64,000 nucleotides of DNA, taken from positions 37,916,106-37,980,105 of the forward strand of contig CP136063.1 in assembly GCA_032622095.1 (NCBI GenBank), given 5' to 3'. Within the stretch, counting starts at the first letter, position 1, and each line of letters begins with the position of its first letter. Positions 44,213 to 55,621 of this stretch are shown here, one piece after another. The notes under the pieces were generated by a model that ran no database searches, had not been told where the DNA came from, and saw nothing but the letters and a program-made list of their open reading frames with translations. The stretch is from Siphonodentalium dalli. Lineage: Eukaryota; Mollusca; Scaphopoda; Gadilida; Siphonodentaliidae. The translations under genes were made by a program, and so were the position numbers.

Positions 44213-45107
44213 AGCCAGCCCATTCAGGGGGGGGGGGCCGGAAAAAAACTGCGGAACACAACGTACCGGGGGGTGGGGGGGGGGTACATAGGGGTCAAAA
44301 CTTTACACGTAAATTTTTTCCTTATTCATTTAGGGGGGGGGTTGTCGGAAAAAATTTGCATGTAATTTTTTTCCAAATATGTATTTTCAGACTCACAACT
44401 TCAATTTTCTCTCATTTGATAGAATATGGATTAACCTTAATATCCAAATCATATATACATGAGTAGTACAATCCACCTAAAACAATTTTGGATAACCACT
44501 GTCTTGGTTTACATGTGATATTGACCCCATTAACCCTCTTAATAATGCCTCGACTATGTCAGTGTCTACCAGTCGAATGCAGAATTCTACCTGCGATCGC
44601 TTATCTGGCAAACTTTTACTGCAGATCTATCCCATGTATTAAACAATTTCTCCTCAATGGTATCAGAAAACAGTTATATGCTGCATGGTATCTCACTCAT
44701 CTCGATTGCATCTTTTTCAAAGTCGATGTAATGACTAGTTGTCATTTTTTAAAGTGCATACAAAGCGTTGCGATCACCAATATACTTGTTTGTACATGTC
44801 ATGACATCACGAGGTACAAATCTGCGTTCTACTGGTAGACAATGACCATTTTAGTCATAACAATCTAAACTATTAAAGTTACCAAGCACCTTCTCGTGAA
44901 TTGTATGCTCCGGTGTTTTTTTCGGTTTCCGGTCAAACCAAGTTGTTGTCCGGCTGGGGTAGATTTGATTTTTTTTTCTGGGGGGGGGGGGGGGGGCAAA
45001 TGGTCAGTGGAAAAAAAACTGCAGTTTTTGCTGTTTTGGGGGGGGGGGGTACCCAAACCTGTGTCTGCAGTTTTTTTCCGGCCCCCCCCCCCCCTGGCCC
45101 ATTGTCT
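44213..45107. mobile_element. Poly-G/poly-C bounded inverted-repeat element (tentative)
   Basis: The left end (about 44216-44262) reads CCCATTCA, G-run, then CCGGAAAAAAACTGC. The right end (about 45068-45112) is the reverse complement, GCAGTTTTTTTCCGG, C-run, TGGCCCATTG. Inside, further G-runs (44270s, 44333-44341, 44981-44997, 45040-45050) sit next to GGAAAAAA(A)CTGCAG words. A ~0.9-kb element with inverted ends is the simplest reading; run lengths are uncertain because homopolymers are error-prone. ORFs over the runs are not genes. Confidence 0.45.
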
Positions 45108-47380
45108 CATGTTTGTCCATCCGTTATTAATTTCCGGGTGCCTGCGGAACATGCAGTTACAGTGATAACTTAACAGATCTAGAGGCCTTACATGATTTGT
45201 ACACAACATAGACTCCACGTCCTACGCACATACACGCGTGATCATTGGACACCGGAGAGACAATTTCACACGGAGTTTACGGATATGGGACATCGGCTGC
45301 GGACACACGTACCACAGTAGCGATGGCATAGTAGGTGTGACAATTTATTATGGTGGAGTTTGGTGACAATTGGTCCGTCACAATTCTGTGCCATAGCTAT
45401 CCATGTCGCCCGCTGATTTTCCGCACAATGAGTCGACTGGACCAGTCAACCATTGCTTTTCACAAAGGTTGATCTCTATTCATTACGTTTTGCTAAATTT
45501 TATTCACGACTATATATATAATTGCACGATAGATCGTCCAGAAATGTGTTTGACCGTGGCCTGGTGATAATTACTAGTTGACTCACATATCATTAGTTGA
45601 AACTTGAATTGACCCATAAGTTAATTAATTTCAATAAAGTATATAAAAATAAATATTATCGTAAAACTTATGGGAGGGCACTTGACATGAGGTCGAATAT
45701 ACACACACGCAGGTTATAACAGTAAATACCCTAACCCCACCAACATCATGTAGATTAACAAAACTGACAATAAATAAGTTTCCGTGGACATAATTGCCAT
45801 GCTTCTAACGCCGACTATCAGTTTTAATATTTTATTCGTTTAATATATATAAAACATAATCACATATTTCTGTAAACAAAATATTGCAGTAAAATTAAAT
45901 TTAAAATAGGGACATTTTGAGCCCTCTGCGCTGGTTACGGATATTGATTATACAAGTATGAAATAATTAGCAAAACGAAGCCATCTATCCATCGAAATAG
46001 TTTCCATGTAACGAATTTCATAACGTCAGAATATATTATTCTTTTAACACATATTAAATAGTCAAATGTTCGTGTAAATATATTGGAGTAAAATCTATTG
46101 AAAGGTTCTGATCCGACACAACGTTCGAACGTTTGTTTAAAACTAAACGGACATTGATACCCGACAAATTCTAAATTGAAACTAAATTGAAGATTTATCA
46201 AAGGTCCCGTCGAGATATTTTCGATCTAACAAAAGGAAGATGTAAATCTATAAGATTCAATAAATATATATAGTTATATGTTCCTGTCAAAATATTCGAG
46301 TTATTTAGTATTAAGTTAGCACCATTCTTGAAATAATGCATGTGTATCGGCACCATTTCCGACTCTCATATATAAGTTATTTTTATGAGTAATCGCGGGT
46401 ATATTGGTATCTTTACTTTCTCTGGGCCAATTTTTACAATCGACGGGTTGAATTTCGATAAAATTTCCGTTAAATTAAATGATGCTGCCAATCGCACAAA
46501 GGAATCACCGCGAGAATACCACGCAGCCAAGAACGATTATCGACGATTAACACGCATTAAGTGAAGTAATTGCCATGAAAATATAACAGATAGACTGGGA
46601 TCGACTACAAAATGGTAACTATAGCAGTCGTGGCCAGTCCCAGATATGTAAGTAGAATGACTGCTATCTTCTGAGAAGAACCCATCGTACATGTATATCC
46701 ATGGAATTTTCTTTCTAATGTATGGACAAATTAATGCCAAATCCGGTATCGGTATCTCTTTGATTTCACCTCATCACGCCAGAGGTCATAAATCAGTAAG
46801 TGCCCAGATGCCACGAACTTGTCGATGCGGCCTCGTTTGTTGTAACTCGATATAAGGTTGTCAATTAGCCTGATAGAAATTTATCCTGTGTGTGTTCCAA
46901 TATTGATGTCCAGCTTTATATGTATGCATAGTTTCGTAAATTCCAATCTAAAATGAAATTGTACTTGAATTGTGCCAATAGAGACCGATGGTGCTTGTAT
47001 TTAAACAATTATTGTGTCGTTTTGTGTACGGAAGTACACCAGAGCCGGTAGTAAGATTATCCCTCTAACTATATGCTTGTACTGATTTGTGTAACCAGTC
47101 AGATTTGGCTCCCATTACTCCCAAGTGTCAGAAGCTGTTAATGAATAAAATTCTCTTGGAATTCAGTTTAGTAATACTGGTAAATTCATACATGGTTCAC
47201 AGCATGAGACGTTTCCGTTGCGCGCGAAGCCACCGCGATTTAAATGGGACGGACTAGCCTCATTTCGGTTTAGGGAAGAGTTTAACACACCAGATGGTCT
47301 GGGCAATTTGCGAAAAATACTTGAAGATTAAGAAAGCTCCTCAAGCGACAACCTAATGAAATTACATGTGGTATATGTAT
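45108..47380. other. No gene recognised
   Basis: AT-rich; diverged units sharing (T)GTCAAAATATT(C)GAG words at about 45870, 46070 and 46285 hint at an old ~210-bp repeat. No coding sequence is assigned. Confidence 0.35.
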
Positions 47381-47382
47381 TT

Positions 47383-47633
47383 TGAATTGAATTGCTTTAT
47401 TTCACTCAATCATATAAATTGTATGAGATACAGAGTGAAAAACGTATATACAGAACTATGTACACAATGTTAGTATGGCCGTTGCGTTTGGCGTTCGAGG
47501 TCCATAAGTGTCATTCGTCGTGTTCTACGTCATCATCATCATCATCATCATCATCACCATCATCATCATCGTCATCTTCAGCAACAACATCCTCATCATC
47601 ATCATCTTCATCATCGTCATCATCGTCATCATC

Positions 47634-47665
<32 letters not shown>

Positions 47666-48425
47666 CATCATCATCACCATCATCATCATCATCTTTGTCG
47701 TCGCCTTCGTCGTAATCAACTTCCTCATTGCCATCATCATCATCATCGTCGTCGCCGGCGTCGTCGTCATCATCATCATCATCATCATCACCACCACTAC
47801 CACCATCATTATCCTACGCGCCATCATCGTCGCGAGTGTTTCAACATCAGCATGTATATATTCATTGTCTGCCATCATCATAATAATAGTCATCATCATC
47901 ATCATCATCATCGTCCTTGCCGTCGTCATCGTCGTTATCATTATCGTCATCATCGTCATCATCAACAACGTGAACAACATCATAATCATCCTTCTCATAG
48001 TCACAGTTGTCATCGTCTCGTCGCTATCATCGTCCCTTTGCCATCATCGTTATCGCGGTTGCATATCATTGTCACCACTATATCATCGTAATCGCCAACA
48101 TCGTTATCATCATATTCGTCATATATAGTCGCTGTCTTTGTCATCAGCTAGGCTTGTCGTTTAGATTAGTCAATCCTAATTTTGTGAATATAGCAAGCTG
48201 TTTCAAAGTGTTTCTGTCTTCACATTGAAGCAAGTCTATCAGTTTGCTATTACTCGGTTGCTCGTGGTATAGTTTTGGTAAGTATTTACAGCGGATGTCG
48301 GTCAGTGTGGTTGGGCCGCAAATCAAATGAAACCGACGTGTGCCGCCACATGTGTTGTTTGTCCAGCTTAATTGGCTAATCGTAATTTTGTCATTAAATG
48401 AACATGTCAGCACCATATAACACAA
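47383..48425 (-). mobile_element. LINE 3' end (CR1-like tail) containing a trinucleotide microsatellite
   Basis: On the minus strand, the ORF 48425-48144 ends in a sequence typical of the C-terminus of LINE ORF2 proteins: TDIRCKYLPKLYHEQPSNSK, then LIDLLQCEDRNTLKQLAIF. Downstream on the same strand come about 600 bp of (GAT)n-type repeat. The block closes with CAATTTATATGATTGAGTGA, AATAAAGC and AATTCAATTCAA (47420-47383), the short reiterated tail and AATAAA signal seen at CR1-type LINE ends. Reverse transcriptase itself is not visible here. Clade assignment is tentative. Confidence 0.55.
47525..48128. repeat. (TCA)n/(ATC)n imperfect microsatellite, ~600 bp
   Basis: Long runs of TCATCATCATCA with CGT, CAC and GTC interruptions. 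Open frames in several registers (poly-Ser, poly-Ile, poly-Met) are artefacts. It lies inside what looks like the 3' untranslated tail of a minus-strand LINE. Confidence 0.95.
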
Positions 48426-48855
48426 ATAAAGACCCCGTTAATCTCGAGATTGTAACGGTAACTCTAAGCTGTAAATCCAAAAAAACATCTCCAACATTTC
48501 CAACACAATAGGAACGCTTCAGTTGAGGCCAGTCTAGATGCTAGGATTAGCGATTTTTCTTGTATAGTTTTAAAAATGTTCTCACCCCGGGCCGAACAAC
48601 CATGGACAACCGGTGTGTCCTGGTCTCTTGTCCGCAGCCGTGGGCATTTGTCTGGAGTTAGACCGTCTAGATGTTAGAACTTGCAATTTTTCAGGTAAAA
48701 ATATCTGAATGTCTCATACCGGGAATATATAGAACCATGAATATATAGGATATTAGACCAGACGGAGCACTGAGGTGCAAGCTGGGGCAAATGCAGAAAC
48801 AAGTATTCGATCTGATTCTGATTCAAGCGGGGAGTTCATCTCCCGAACAGATTCC
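48426..48855. other. No gene recognised
   Basis: Possibly more of the LINE upstream of 48425, but no frame is recognisable. Two loosely similar GTCTAGATG(C/T)TAG words (48531, 48666) suggest a decayed ~135-bp repeat. Confidence 0.3.
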
Positions 48856-49165
48856 TTCTATGTGTTGCGATTTGAACACATGGATATTTCTGCAACGAAG
48901 CCGCCCGTGCCTTTGATTATTATAACCAATGTCATGTACTGATATAGCGTTTTACCAAGCCAACGGCGGTGTTCGTTGCAGAAATATATATATTTGTTCA
49001 AATCGCCACCAACAGAAGGAACACCAAAATATATACAGTTCCGCTCATATGCCAAACATAATCAGCGCGTAAATAGTATAGTTTCGTCAATACGTATGAT
49101 GGTGTACGTAAACAAGAGCCTGCTCGTGCTACAGGAACTTATATAAACGCTCTTTATTATTTCCA
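48856..49165. repeat. Isolated copy of the right-end MITE/satellite family, internally inverted
   Basis: TTCTGCAACGAAGCCGCCCG then TGCC.TTGATTATTATAACCAATG (48890-48935) matches the array at 60-64 kb in plus orientation. It is followed at 48960-49015 by its reverse complement form, GGCGGTGTTCGTTGCAGAAA with AAATCGCCACCAACAGAAGG. The segment ends in CGCTCTTTAT (49148-49157), the complement of ATAAAGAGCG. Confidence 0.7.
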
Positions 49166-49184
49166 TATCTACCCTAATCAGATT

Positions 49185-49748
49185 TCAGATATCCCCCCAA
49201 AAGGAATCCCCAACATTCTCCCCAATCCTTTTTGGTGGCACCCAACTCGAGGACACGGTCTCACAAAACACTTAGGTTTAAACTTTCAATCCAACTTAGG
49301 GTGGGACATTCAAATAAATGATATAGTAACTCGTGTTTCTGGTCGATTAGCCATGCTTAGAAAAATTAAATATAAACTTAGTCGCAAATCCTTAAATCTA
49401 ATGTACACATCTTACATTCTTCCTCTTGTGGATTATGGAGATAGTATCTGGAACTGTGCTCCTGACTCCCTTCTAAATACGCTAAAAAAATTACACATAG
49501 ATGCGGCTCGAATTGTATCGGGCTTAACTCGCTCGTGTGCTATACATAAATTATTTACAGAATTTGGCTGGCAATCACTGCAAGAACGAAGAAAATTTCA
49601 TAATTTCAAAATGTTCAACCGAATCCAAGCTGGGGTCAATACTATGAAACTTTTTCTTTGTAAGAATCTACAATTGTTTGTAAGAAATAACAATTTATCA
49701 TTCCGCCAATACTATCAACATACGATTACAAACATAAATCACAAATAG
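49185..49748 (+). pseudogene. LINE reverse transcriptase C-terminal part
   Basis: An open frame from about 49212 to TAG 49746-49748. It contains HPTRGHGLTKHLGLNFQSNL (the H-L-G motif after the RT catalytic core), a helical LAMLRKIKYKLSRKSLNLMY and SYILPLVDYGDSIWNCAPDS, then LDAARIVSGLTRS-like (here IDAARIVSGLTRSCAIHKLF). These are the thumb and connection motifs of CR1/Jockey-like LINE ORF2 proteins. The catalytic domain upstream is missing, so the element is 5'-truncated. The remaining C-terminal domain may be the separate fragment at 52600-52892. Confidence 0.75.
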
Positions 49749-50700
49749 TACGTGTTCTTTGTATTTACAAATATCTCCAATCACAAAGAATGTTCGAGTA
49801 CTATGAAACATAATTTTTCAGTTTTCGCATCCTTAACACGGATAATATATATATCTATGATACGCAGGGACGTGGCGACAAGGGGTCGATTCACCCCCTC
49901 GGGAAAATATTTTGTCAGCTGGAAATTTCAAGTACAACCCACAGGGACGTCGCGACAAGGGGGTTGGGTTATGTTTCTCGCTCCAAACATTTTATCAACA
50001 CGTTCAACAGCTGGAAATTTGATACCTGAAACAACATGAATTGGAAATTTTACAACAACAATAGGTTGAACTTGTTCTGTTATTTTGTTTTTTCCAACAA
50101 TTTATTAGTGGGTATGTTTTGTTTTAGACCAACATTTGCATATTTACCTCCTTTGGTCAAAAGTTTGGATTGAAATGGCCTATATTTAGAAATTGTCAAA
50201 CCTTATGGGGTGTCAGCTTGGATGTGATGTAGCAGTACGTGTTCCTTGTAACTACTGAAATTACCCAATTTATTGAAAGTTACTACGTTAAGAACTTGTC
50301 TAGAATGTCTATATAGGGTGTCAAACATAAATTGTCGATGTTCACATCCTTAAACCAGAGCATATAACCATCTGATTCGCAGGGATGTAGCCCCCTTATG
50401 AAAATGTGTTATCAATGGAAATCTCATAAACAGGGACATGGCGATAGTGGTCTTGGGAACACGATGCCTGGCACATTACAGCTGTTCAGAATAGGATGAG
50501 GCGAGTAGCCGCCAAATCGTATGAGTCACAACATCTCTGACAAAAGTTAGTGATTAATACAAATAGTGAGTGATACTTGCGGATTATAGCCAACATTAGC
50601 ATGTAACATGTACTTACCATAATCAATGATATATCCAAGAATGGATAAAAATGACGCGTGTTCCCAATGTGAGTATGATTTTTCGCTCAAGAATGCATTG
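49748..50700. repeat. ~481-bp tandem repeat, about two copies
   Basis: AGTACGTGTTCTTTGTA at 49749 and AGTACGTGTTCCTTGTA at 50230. Shared order of words within units: TTYGCATCCTTAA/TTCACATCCTTAA, GAT(A/T)CGCAGGGACGTGGCG / GATTCGCAGGGATGTAGC, TGGAAAT, ACAGGGACRTSGCGA. It starts immediately after the stop of the LINE fragment. Related CACGTCCCT words in inverted orientation occur at 51380 and 51770. Confidence 0.6.
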
Positions 50701-50965
50701 CGGATTATCCTTTGAGTTTCAATCGTCGACGCGAATGCATTTGGTCACGGTAAAGGACACTAATACGAAGATGCAAGCACAGTTTTCATAAATGACTAGA
50801 GCATAAATGCAGTGACGTGGCAAGATGCTTTTTTTTTTCCGAAACGTCGATATTCAACTGTATCCCCACCCCTCAATTATAAACAATTATAAAATTGTTT
50901 ACCCCGGTTGGCTTCTGATTTTCAAGCTGTAACAGTAAGTTGTGCACCCTCGCCCCTTGGATTGG

Positions 50966-51238
50966 ACATATTGACTAAATATGACTAACTTAGTGTTAGT
51001 CACAAACGTTTTGAGTAACTTTGGTCAATTATTGGAATTATTTACACATAATTCAGCAACTTTAATTTACGCCTTCCAATTGACTAAGAAAAGTCTCCAT
51101 TTCTTAGTCGTTATGACTAACATCACCCTAGTAATTTTGATTAATGTTATGCATCAGTCATGCTGGCTGAACTAAGTCAGTCATTCTGAGGAAAAACGTT
51201 TGACTAACATATGTTAGTCATATTGACTAAGTTTTGTT
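50966..51238. mobile_element. ~270-bp inverted-repeat element with internal palindromes
   Basis: The left end ATATTGACTAAATATGACTA, AC, ..GTTAGTC, CAAACGTTT (50966-51012) matches the reverse complement of the right end AAACGTTTGACTAACATATG, TTAGTCATATTGACTAAGTT (51193-51235). Each end is itself palindromic around GACTAAC/GTTAGTC. A further hairpin GACTAAGAAA..TTTCTTAGTC lies at 51082-51109. The 64-codon ORF inside is not coding. Confidence 0.65.
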
Positions 51239-51448
51239 ATCAGCGTAGACAAATTTAAATACTTTCCTCTTGATATACGATTCCATCGTTATGTGGAATT
51301 TATAGGCATTTTTTTGTTCAAAGGGTGCATATGGAAATTATAGGATGGACACCCCGTCGCCAAACTGAGCCCATATAGCCACGTCCCTATCTAGATATAT
51401 TATAAGATATCGGAGCAGTTTGAAATTATAAAATGACACTCCTATTGC

Positions 51449-51745
51449 TTTGGTTTGGTTTATTAGGGTTTATCGTCGTTCTAGTCGCTAGGCCACACAC
51501 GACGTTGTGAATTTTACGGGTGGAGGAAAGACGACGCAGAGGCTCGATTTCACCGAGAAATCGTCCCACTGCGTGTAGAAACCACCGACCCCCGAAAGCA
51601 ACTGACAAACTTGCCCAGATACACGATTCCGGTCACCCTCCATATGACGGGGTTAGAACCAGCTTCGTCAGCGCTGGACGGCATGTAACGGTGTTATGCA
51701 CCTGTCATTCTACCGACTGGCACTCTACCGCACCACTCCTATAAC
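51449..51745 (-). mobile_element. tRNA-headed SINE (mollusc-type)
   Basis: Read on the minus strand, an A-box-like GGTGCGGTAGAGTGCCAG (51735-51718) and a B-box-like GGTTCTAACCCC (51660-51649) sit about 58 bp apart, as in polymerase III promoters. A conserved-looking body follows with GGTGGTTTCTAC, CGGTGAAATC, GTCTTTCCTCCACCC, and a 3' end AAACCAAACCAAAG. This matches my memory of a SINE common in bivalves and gastropods, with a GTTTA.CGTCC tail and a GTGGAGGAAAG body when read the other way. No transcript function is implied. Confidence 0.6.
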
Positions 51746-52600
51746 CGAGACCATTAACACGTCCCTGCTTCGATACACCCCTCCCGATAAAATGGAGCCA
51801 CGTTACTGCCTCGATGTGTTATGATAAGAGTAGCGGATCAGTTTGAAATAATAGGATGGTCACAATATATATAATGCTATACCATCAAAATAATATTTTA
51901 TTTTCACAAACTGAATGGTTGTAAATTTGTAATTTGTAAAAACAATGATACCAAAATGTTTGTAGTACTCGGTATTACACTGACTTGTACTTACATACAC
52001 ACACTATACAAACGAACCGTTTAATTGTTAACTTGCGCAGACAAGTGGTCATCAACTTAGCAATCCGTGAACCGATTGGATAGCTCTGATAAGCGTTCAC
52101 CTCTCAACTTATGATTGGTTATTTCTTTTGTAACTTTGGCCCGCCGTGATTCAATATATTGTTAATCACTCACAGGCAAAGGTTTGTCCGTAAGCAATCT
52201 ACAATAATCAACAGTAGATCTTTGTGAAATTTGCGAGATTTTGTTAGCTCATCGTTTCATAGTACCGGCGTTCTCACTAATCACAATATGATAGCACGCA
52301 TTGTAACTTCACCATATAAATTGTTGTCAGTTATTTTAGCTCTATATACATGTCCGTCTAATTTGAACTGGTATTCAGATAACACTGATAACATGTGCAT
52401 GGGAGCAGAGTGGGGAGTTAGTTTTTTCTAAGTTTTACAGCTGCCTTTTAGGGGTTTCACCTCTCGCCCAGTCTAAGGTATTACAATAATACGGCTAATT
52501 TTCCCTGTACTATGAAACCACTGTGATAGTTAACACAAATTTGTAATTACAAATTAATAAATACAATTTGTATTTACAGGTATAAAATTGTTCATAGTAT
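51746..52600. other. No gene recognised
   Basis: AT-rich; AGTTTGAAATAATAGGATGG (51849) echoes AGTTTGAAATTATAAAATG (51418), flanking the SINE at both sides. This may be a repeat into which the SINE inserted. Confidence 0.35.
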
Positions 52601-52892
52601 TGACCCCCGGAGACGCTCCGAAATATTTGACTGATATATTACCTGCGCGTTTAATTCGCCGAAATGCTGTTGCGGTGCACCAGAGGAAACAGCATATCAC
52701 ATTTTCTTCGAATGTCCTTACTTTATTCATGAAAGATTAAAACTGTTTGATAGTATATCTAAACTGGGCGTACTACACTTGACCATTGGGAATATACTTT
52801 TCGGCTCCACCCATGAGACTGAGCAAATAAATTGCAAGTTATTCATTTTTGTTCAAAAGTATATCATAGAAACACAACGATTTAATGATTAA
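52600..52892 (+). pseudogene. LINE ORF2 C-terminal zinc-finger-like domain
   Basis: The open frame 52635-52892 ends at TAA 52890-52892. It reads FNSPKCCCGAPEETAYHIFF, ECPYFIHERLKLFDSI, then a helical tail ending FVQKYIIETQRFND. The spacing C-x-C-G..E(T)..H.FF.C corresponds to the CCHC-like motif at the C-terminus of CR1/Jockey-type LINE proteins. A stop (TGA 52632-52634) and a frameshift separate it from upstream sequence. It may be the missing 3' end of the LINE at 49185-49748, displaced by about 2.85 kb of inserted repeats. Confidence 0.65.
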
Positions 52893-53784
52893 TAGTGTAT
52901 TAAACCTAGCGAATGGAAATAGTATTATATAAATTAGGAAACAAAATATCACATCATCGATCGAAGGCCCACAATCATACCCTCATTCTGACGCAAACTG
53001 TCAATTGTTTGTTGGAAAGGGGCGTCAATAAGTTAGCAATAACTTGTGCCCCAATCCAATTAGCTATTCTTTGCTAATAAAATATGTTTAAACTAACTGA
53101 CATTCTTCGACCATTAATGACGTAATGTTTTACACCACAGGGGCCCATGATTGTAGCATATGTATGCATATACCTCTACAATTCTGGGGACCAATCGCCC
53201 CACCCCAGCAAAATTAGTCATACATTCAATTTATGTATAATTACCAGGTTGTAGCTATTACATAGGGTGTGTTGTGGTTGGACCATGACCACATGACTCT
53301 ATAAGTCAGTTACCTATAAATACTGACTTGTGATTGTATGTGTGCGTATATGTGTGCGGGGGGGGGACTTATATTTTTCGGCCGTTGGAACATTTAAAAG
53401 TGAGTAACATAAAATTATAGGGGTGATTCCTAGGATATACATCTGCGATTCCCATTAACTCACTGTGGCAAATGTGAATGAAATGCCATAATGTACATTG
53501 GTGAACCAATGTAAAATCTAACATAAACGGTGCAGAAGAAAAAACGCTAGACCAAGCCGCGTTTGGGATATCCCCTCATAAAATAATGTGAAGCGGTTAA
53601 ACAGAGACTACCCTTATAGATTAGCCCCAACACACACATCCTGCCACACCAAACCCCATCCAATCAGCGAAAATAATAATAAACATAATTCCGTCAAAAA
53701 ATATCGGACCGTGGCCAAATGTATGACGCCTTCTGAAATGTGGTAATTATACGTTGAAGTGAACGATATGAGAACGTGTTGTCT
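52893..53784. other. No gene recognised
   Basis: AT-rich; includes a (GT)n-like / poly-G patch at 53335-53367. Confidence 0.4.
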
Positions 53785-53840
53785 GTAATTTGAGCAGTAT
53801 ACAAAATAAAAGACATTATAGTGTATACTGCTCAGATTAC
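53785..53840. repeat. Short hairpin, 18-bp stem
   Basis: GTAATTTGAGCAGTATAC (53785-53802) pairs with GTATACTGCTCAGATTAC (53823-53840), with a 20-bp loop. A poly-G run follows at 53901-53917. Confidence 0.75.
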
Positions 53841-54123
53841 CATGCGGACAATACCCAGGCGCACGCATAGACGGACATGGTGACTGTCCTCCGAAATTGT
53901 TCGGGGGGGGGGGGGGGTAAATAGTACTGTATATATATATACTTAGCGATTAGTGGCCCCTGTGGTTGGGTCACATGCACACTTATGGAACAACAAAAAT
54001 TAACACATTAGTTCGCATACTTGTAGTAAATGATACGCTCTCGCCACCTCCCAGCAGTTATGTCATAACCACACGTCACCGTGTCCAAAAACTGACCCCA
54101 CCCCAATAGTACTTAATCCTATA

Positions 54124-55621
54124 AAAAGGTATCCAACTTGGCCCGGCCTAATTTTTTTAATTATTTTTACAAAGTCCACAATCGGGTTAAAATACACAAA
54201 AATAATGTATTTATAGTTCTTATACAAAACAATATATAACCAAGAAGTAGTGTATATACACTCTAAATATTTATGGAGTTATACTGCTGTCCATATGTAT
54301 TTTTTCAAATCGGCATTCGTGTTAATTCAGTCATTTGTGTATTTATTCAATTTCTATAACTATATATTGTGTTGCATAAGAACTATAAATAGTACTCATA
54401 GCAGACCCGCACAACATAGCATGGCGCCGTTTGGGAGATATCAATTTTCTTCCTGGTTTATGAAACTGAATTTTTCTATAAATACGAGAGATCTAGATAC
54501 GATGCCGTGATGTGGCATGATTGGTTTGGGTAAACAATCCCGCTTCTATTGATGTATAATATATATTCTACTTACCGTTCAGCGTGTTTTTTAAAGTGAA
54601 AGTCGGTGTAAAAACCAGACTTTTTGACCCAGTTTAGCGGACACCATCTCGAACGAGTGAAATTTTACAGCCGGTTTGCGTTAGACCTGTGCTCATAACC
54701 TGAGTTTTTCTTGACCAATTTTTACAAGGGATACATCAAACTGAAGAGTAATAACATATCTGTCTAACTATATTGAGGAATTAACGTTACGAAAATTAGT
54801 TTTGGGTATTTTAACCTGATTGTGGACTTTGTAAAAATAACAAAAAATAAAAAGAAGGCCGTCAGGCCACAGTGTCCCCCGAAAAAGTGGCTTCATTGGG
54901 GGCATCAGCTTTTCTGAAAAAATATCAAGGACGCTAAATCCGATACTATAATTCAGAACAATCCAACCAGTGTCCCGTGAAATGGTGGATAATACACTAT
55001 CATAATAAATTTGATTCAGATAAAGTTATCAGCCGGAAACCAGAAATGGACACAATTCTAAGACGAAAAGGGTCATAACTCTCGTAAAAATAGGCGAAGC
55101 GAACCCATATTCGAACTTGAACTGTATATAGGGCTGATGAACTCACATACCAAATTTGGTTCAGCTATGATCACACAAACTGAAGTTATAATCCGAAAAC
55201 CAGAAAATTACAAGATACTAAGTCGAAAAAGGGCCATAACTCTCGTAAAAATGGGCGAAACAAACCCACATTCGAACTTAACTTGTATATAGGGCTGATA
55301 AACTCACATACCAAATTTGGTTTAGCTATGATCACACAAACTGAAGTTATCATCCGGAAACCAGAAAATTACAAGATTCTAAGGACCATAACTCTCGCAA
55401 AAATGGGTGGAGCAAACCCATATTTGAACTTGATCTTTATTTTGGTCTGATAAACTCACATACCAAATTTGCTTTTGATCTAATAACCGAAACTAAAGTT
55501 ATCAACCGGAAACCATTTCCGGATGCACAAACGGACGGACGGACGGACACCGGCTATTTTAATAGTCCCCGAAAAAAAAAATCGGGGGACAATTAGGCCG
55601 GGCTAAGTTGGATACCTTTTT
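54124..55621. mobile_element. TIR DNA element (~1.5 kb, TATA target-site duplication)
   Basis: The terminal inverted repeat AAAAGGTATCCAACTTGGCC, CGGCCTAATT (54124-54153) matches the complement of 55592-55621 with about one mismatch. It is flanked by TATA at 54120-54123 and 55622-55625. The right part (54900-55565) has three repeats of a ~180-bp unit with GGGCCATAACTCTCGTAAAA, CATACCAAATTTGGTT and TGAAGTTATCAKCCGGAAAC. It ends in tandem GGAC and a hairpin GTCCCCGA..TCGGGGGAC (about 55565-55590). No transposase is seen, so it is non-autonomous. The internal family resembles repeats I associate with molluscs. Confidence 0.75.
54161..54840. mobile_element. Inner TIR element nested in the 54124-55621 element (~680 bp)
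   Basis: TTATTTTTACAAAGTCCACA, ATCGGGTTAAAATAC (54161-54195) is the inverted complement of 54806-54840 with one mismatch. It begins only a few bases inside the outer element's left TIR. The 86-codon ORF within (54250-54510) has no recognised motif. Confidence 0.7.

Noticed and set aside
47392-48128. Long ORFs on both strands (up to 206 codons) of poly-Ser, poly-Ile or poly-Met type
   Set aside because: They are readings of the (TCA)n microsatellite, open in most frames simply because the repeat lacks stops.
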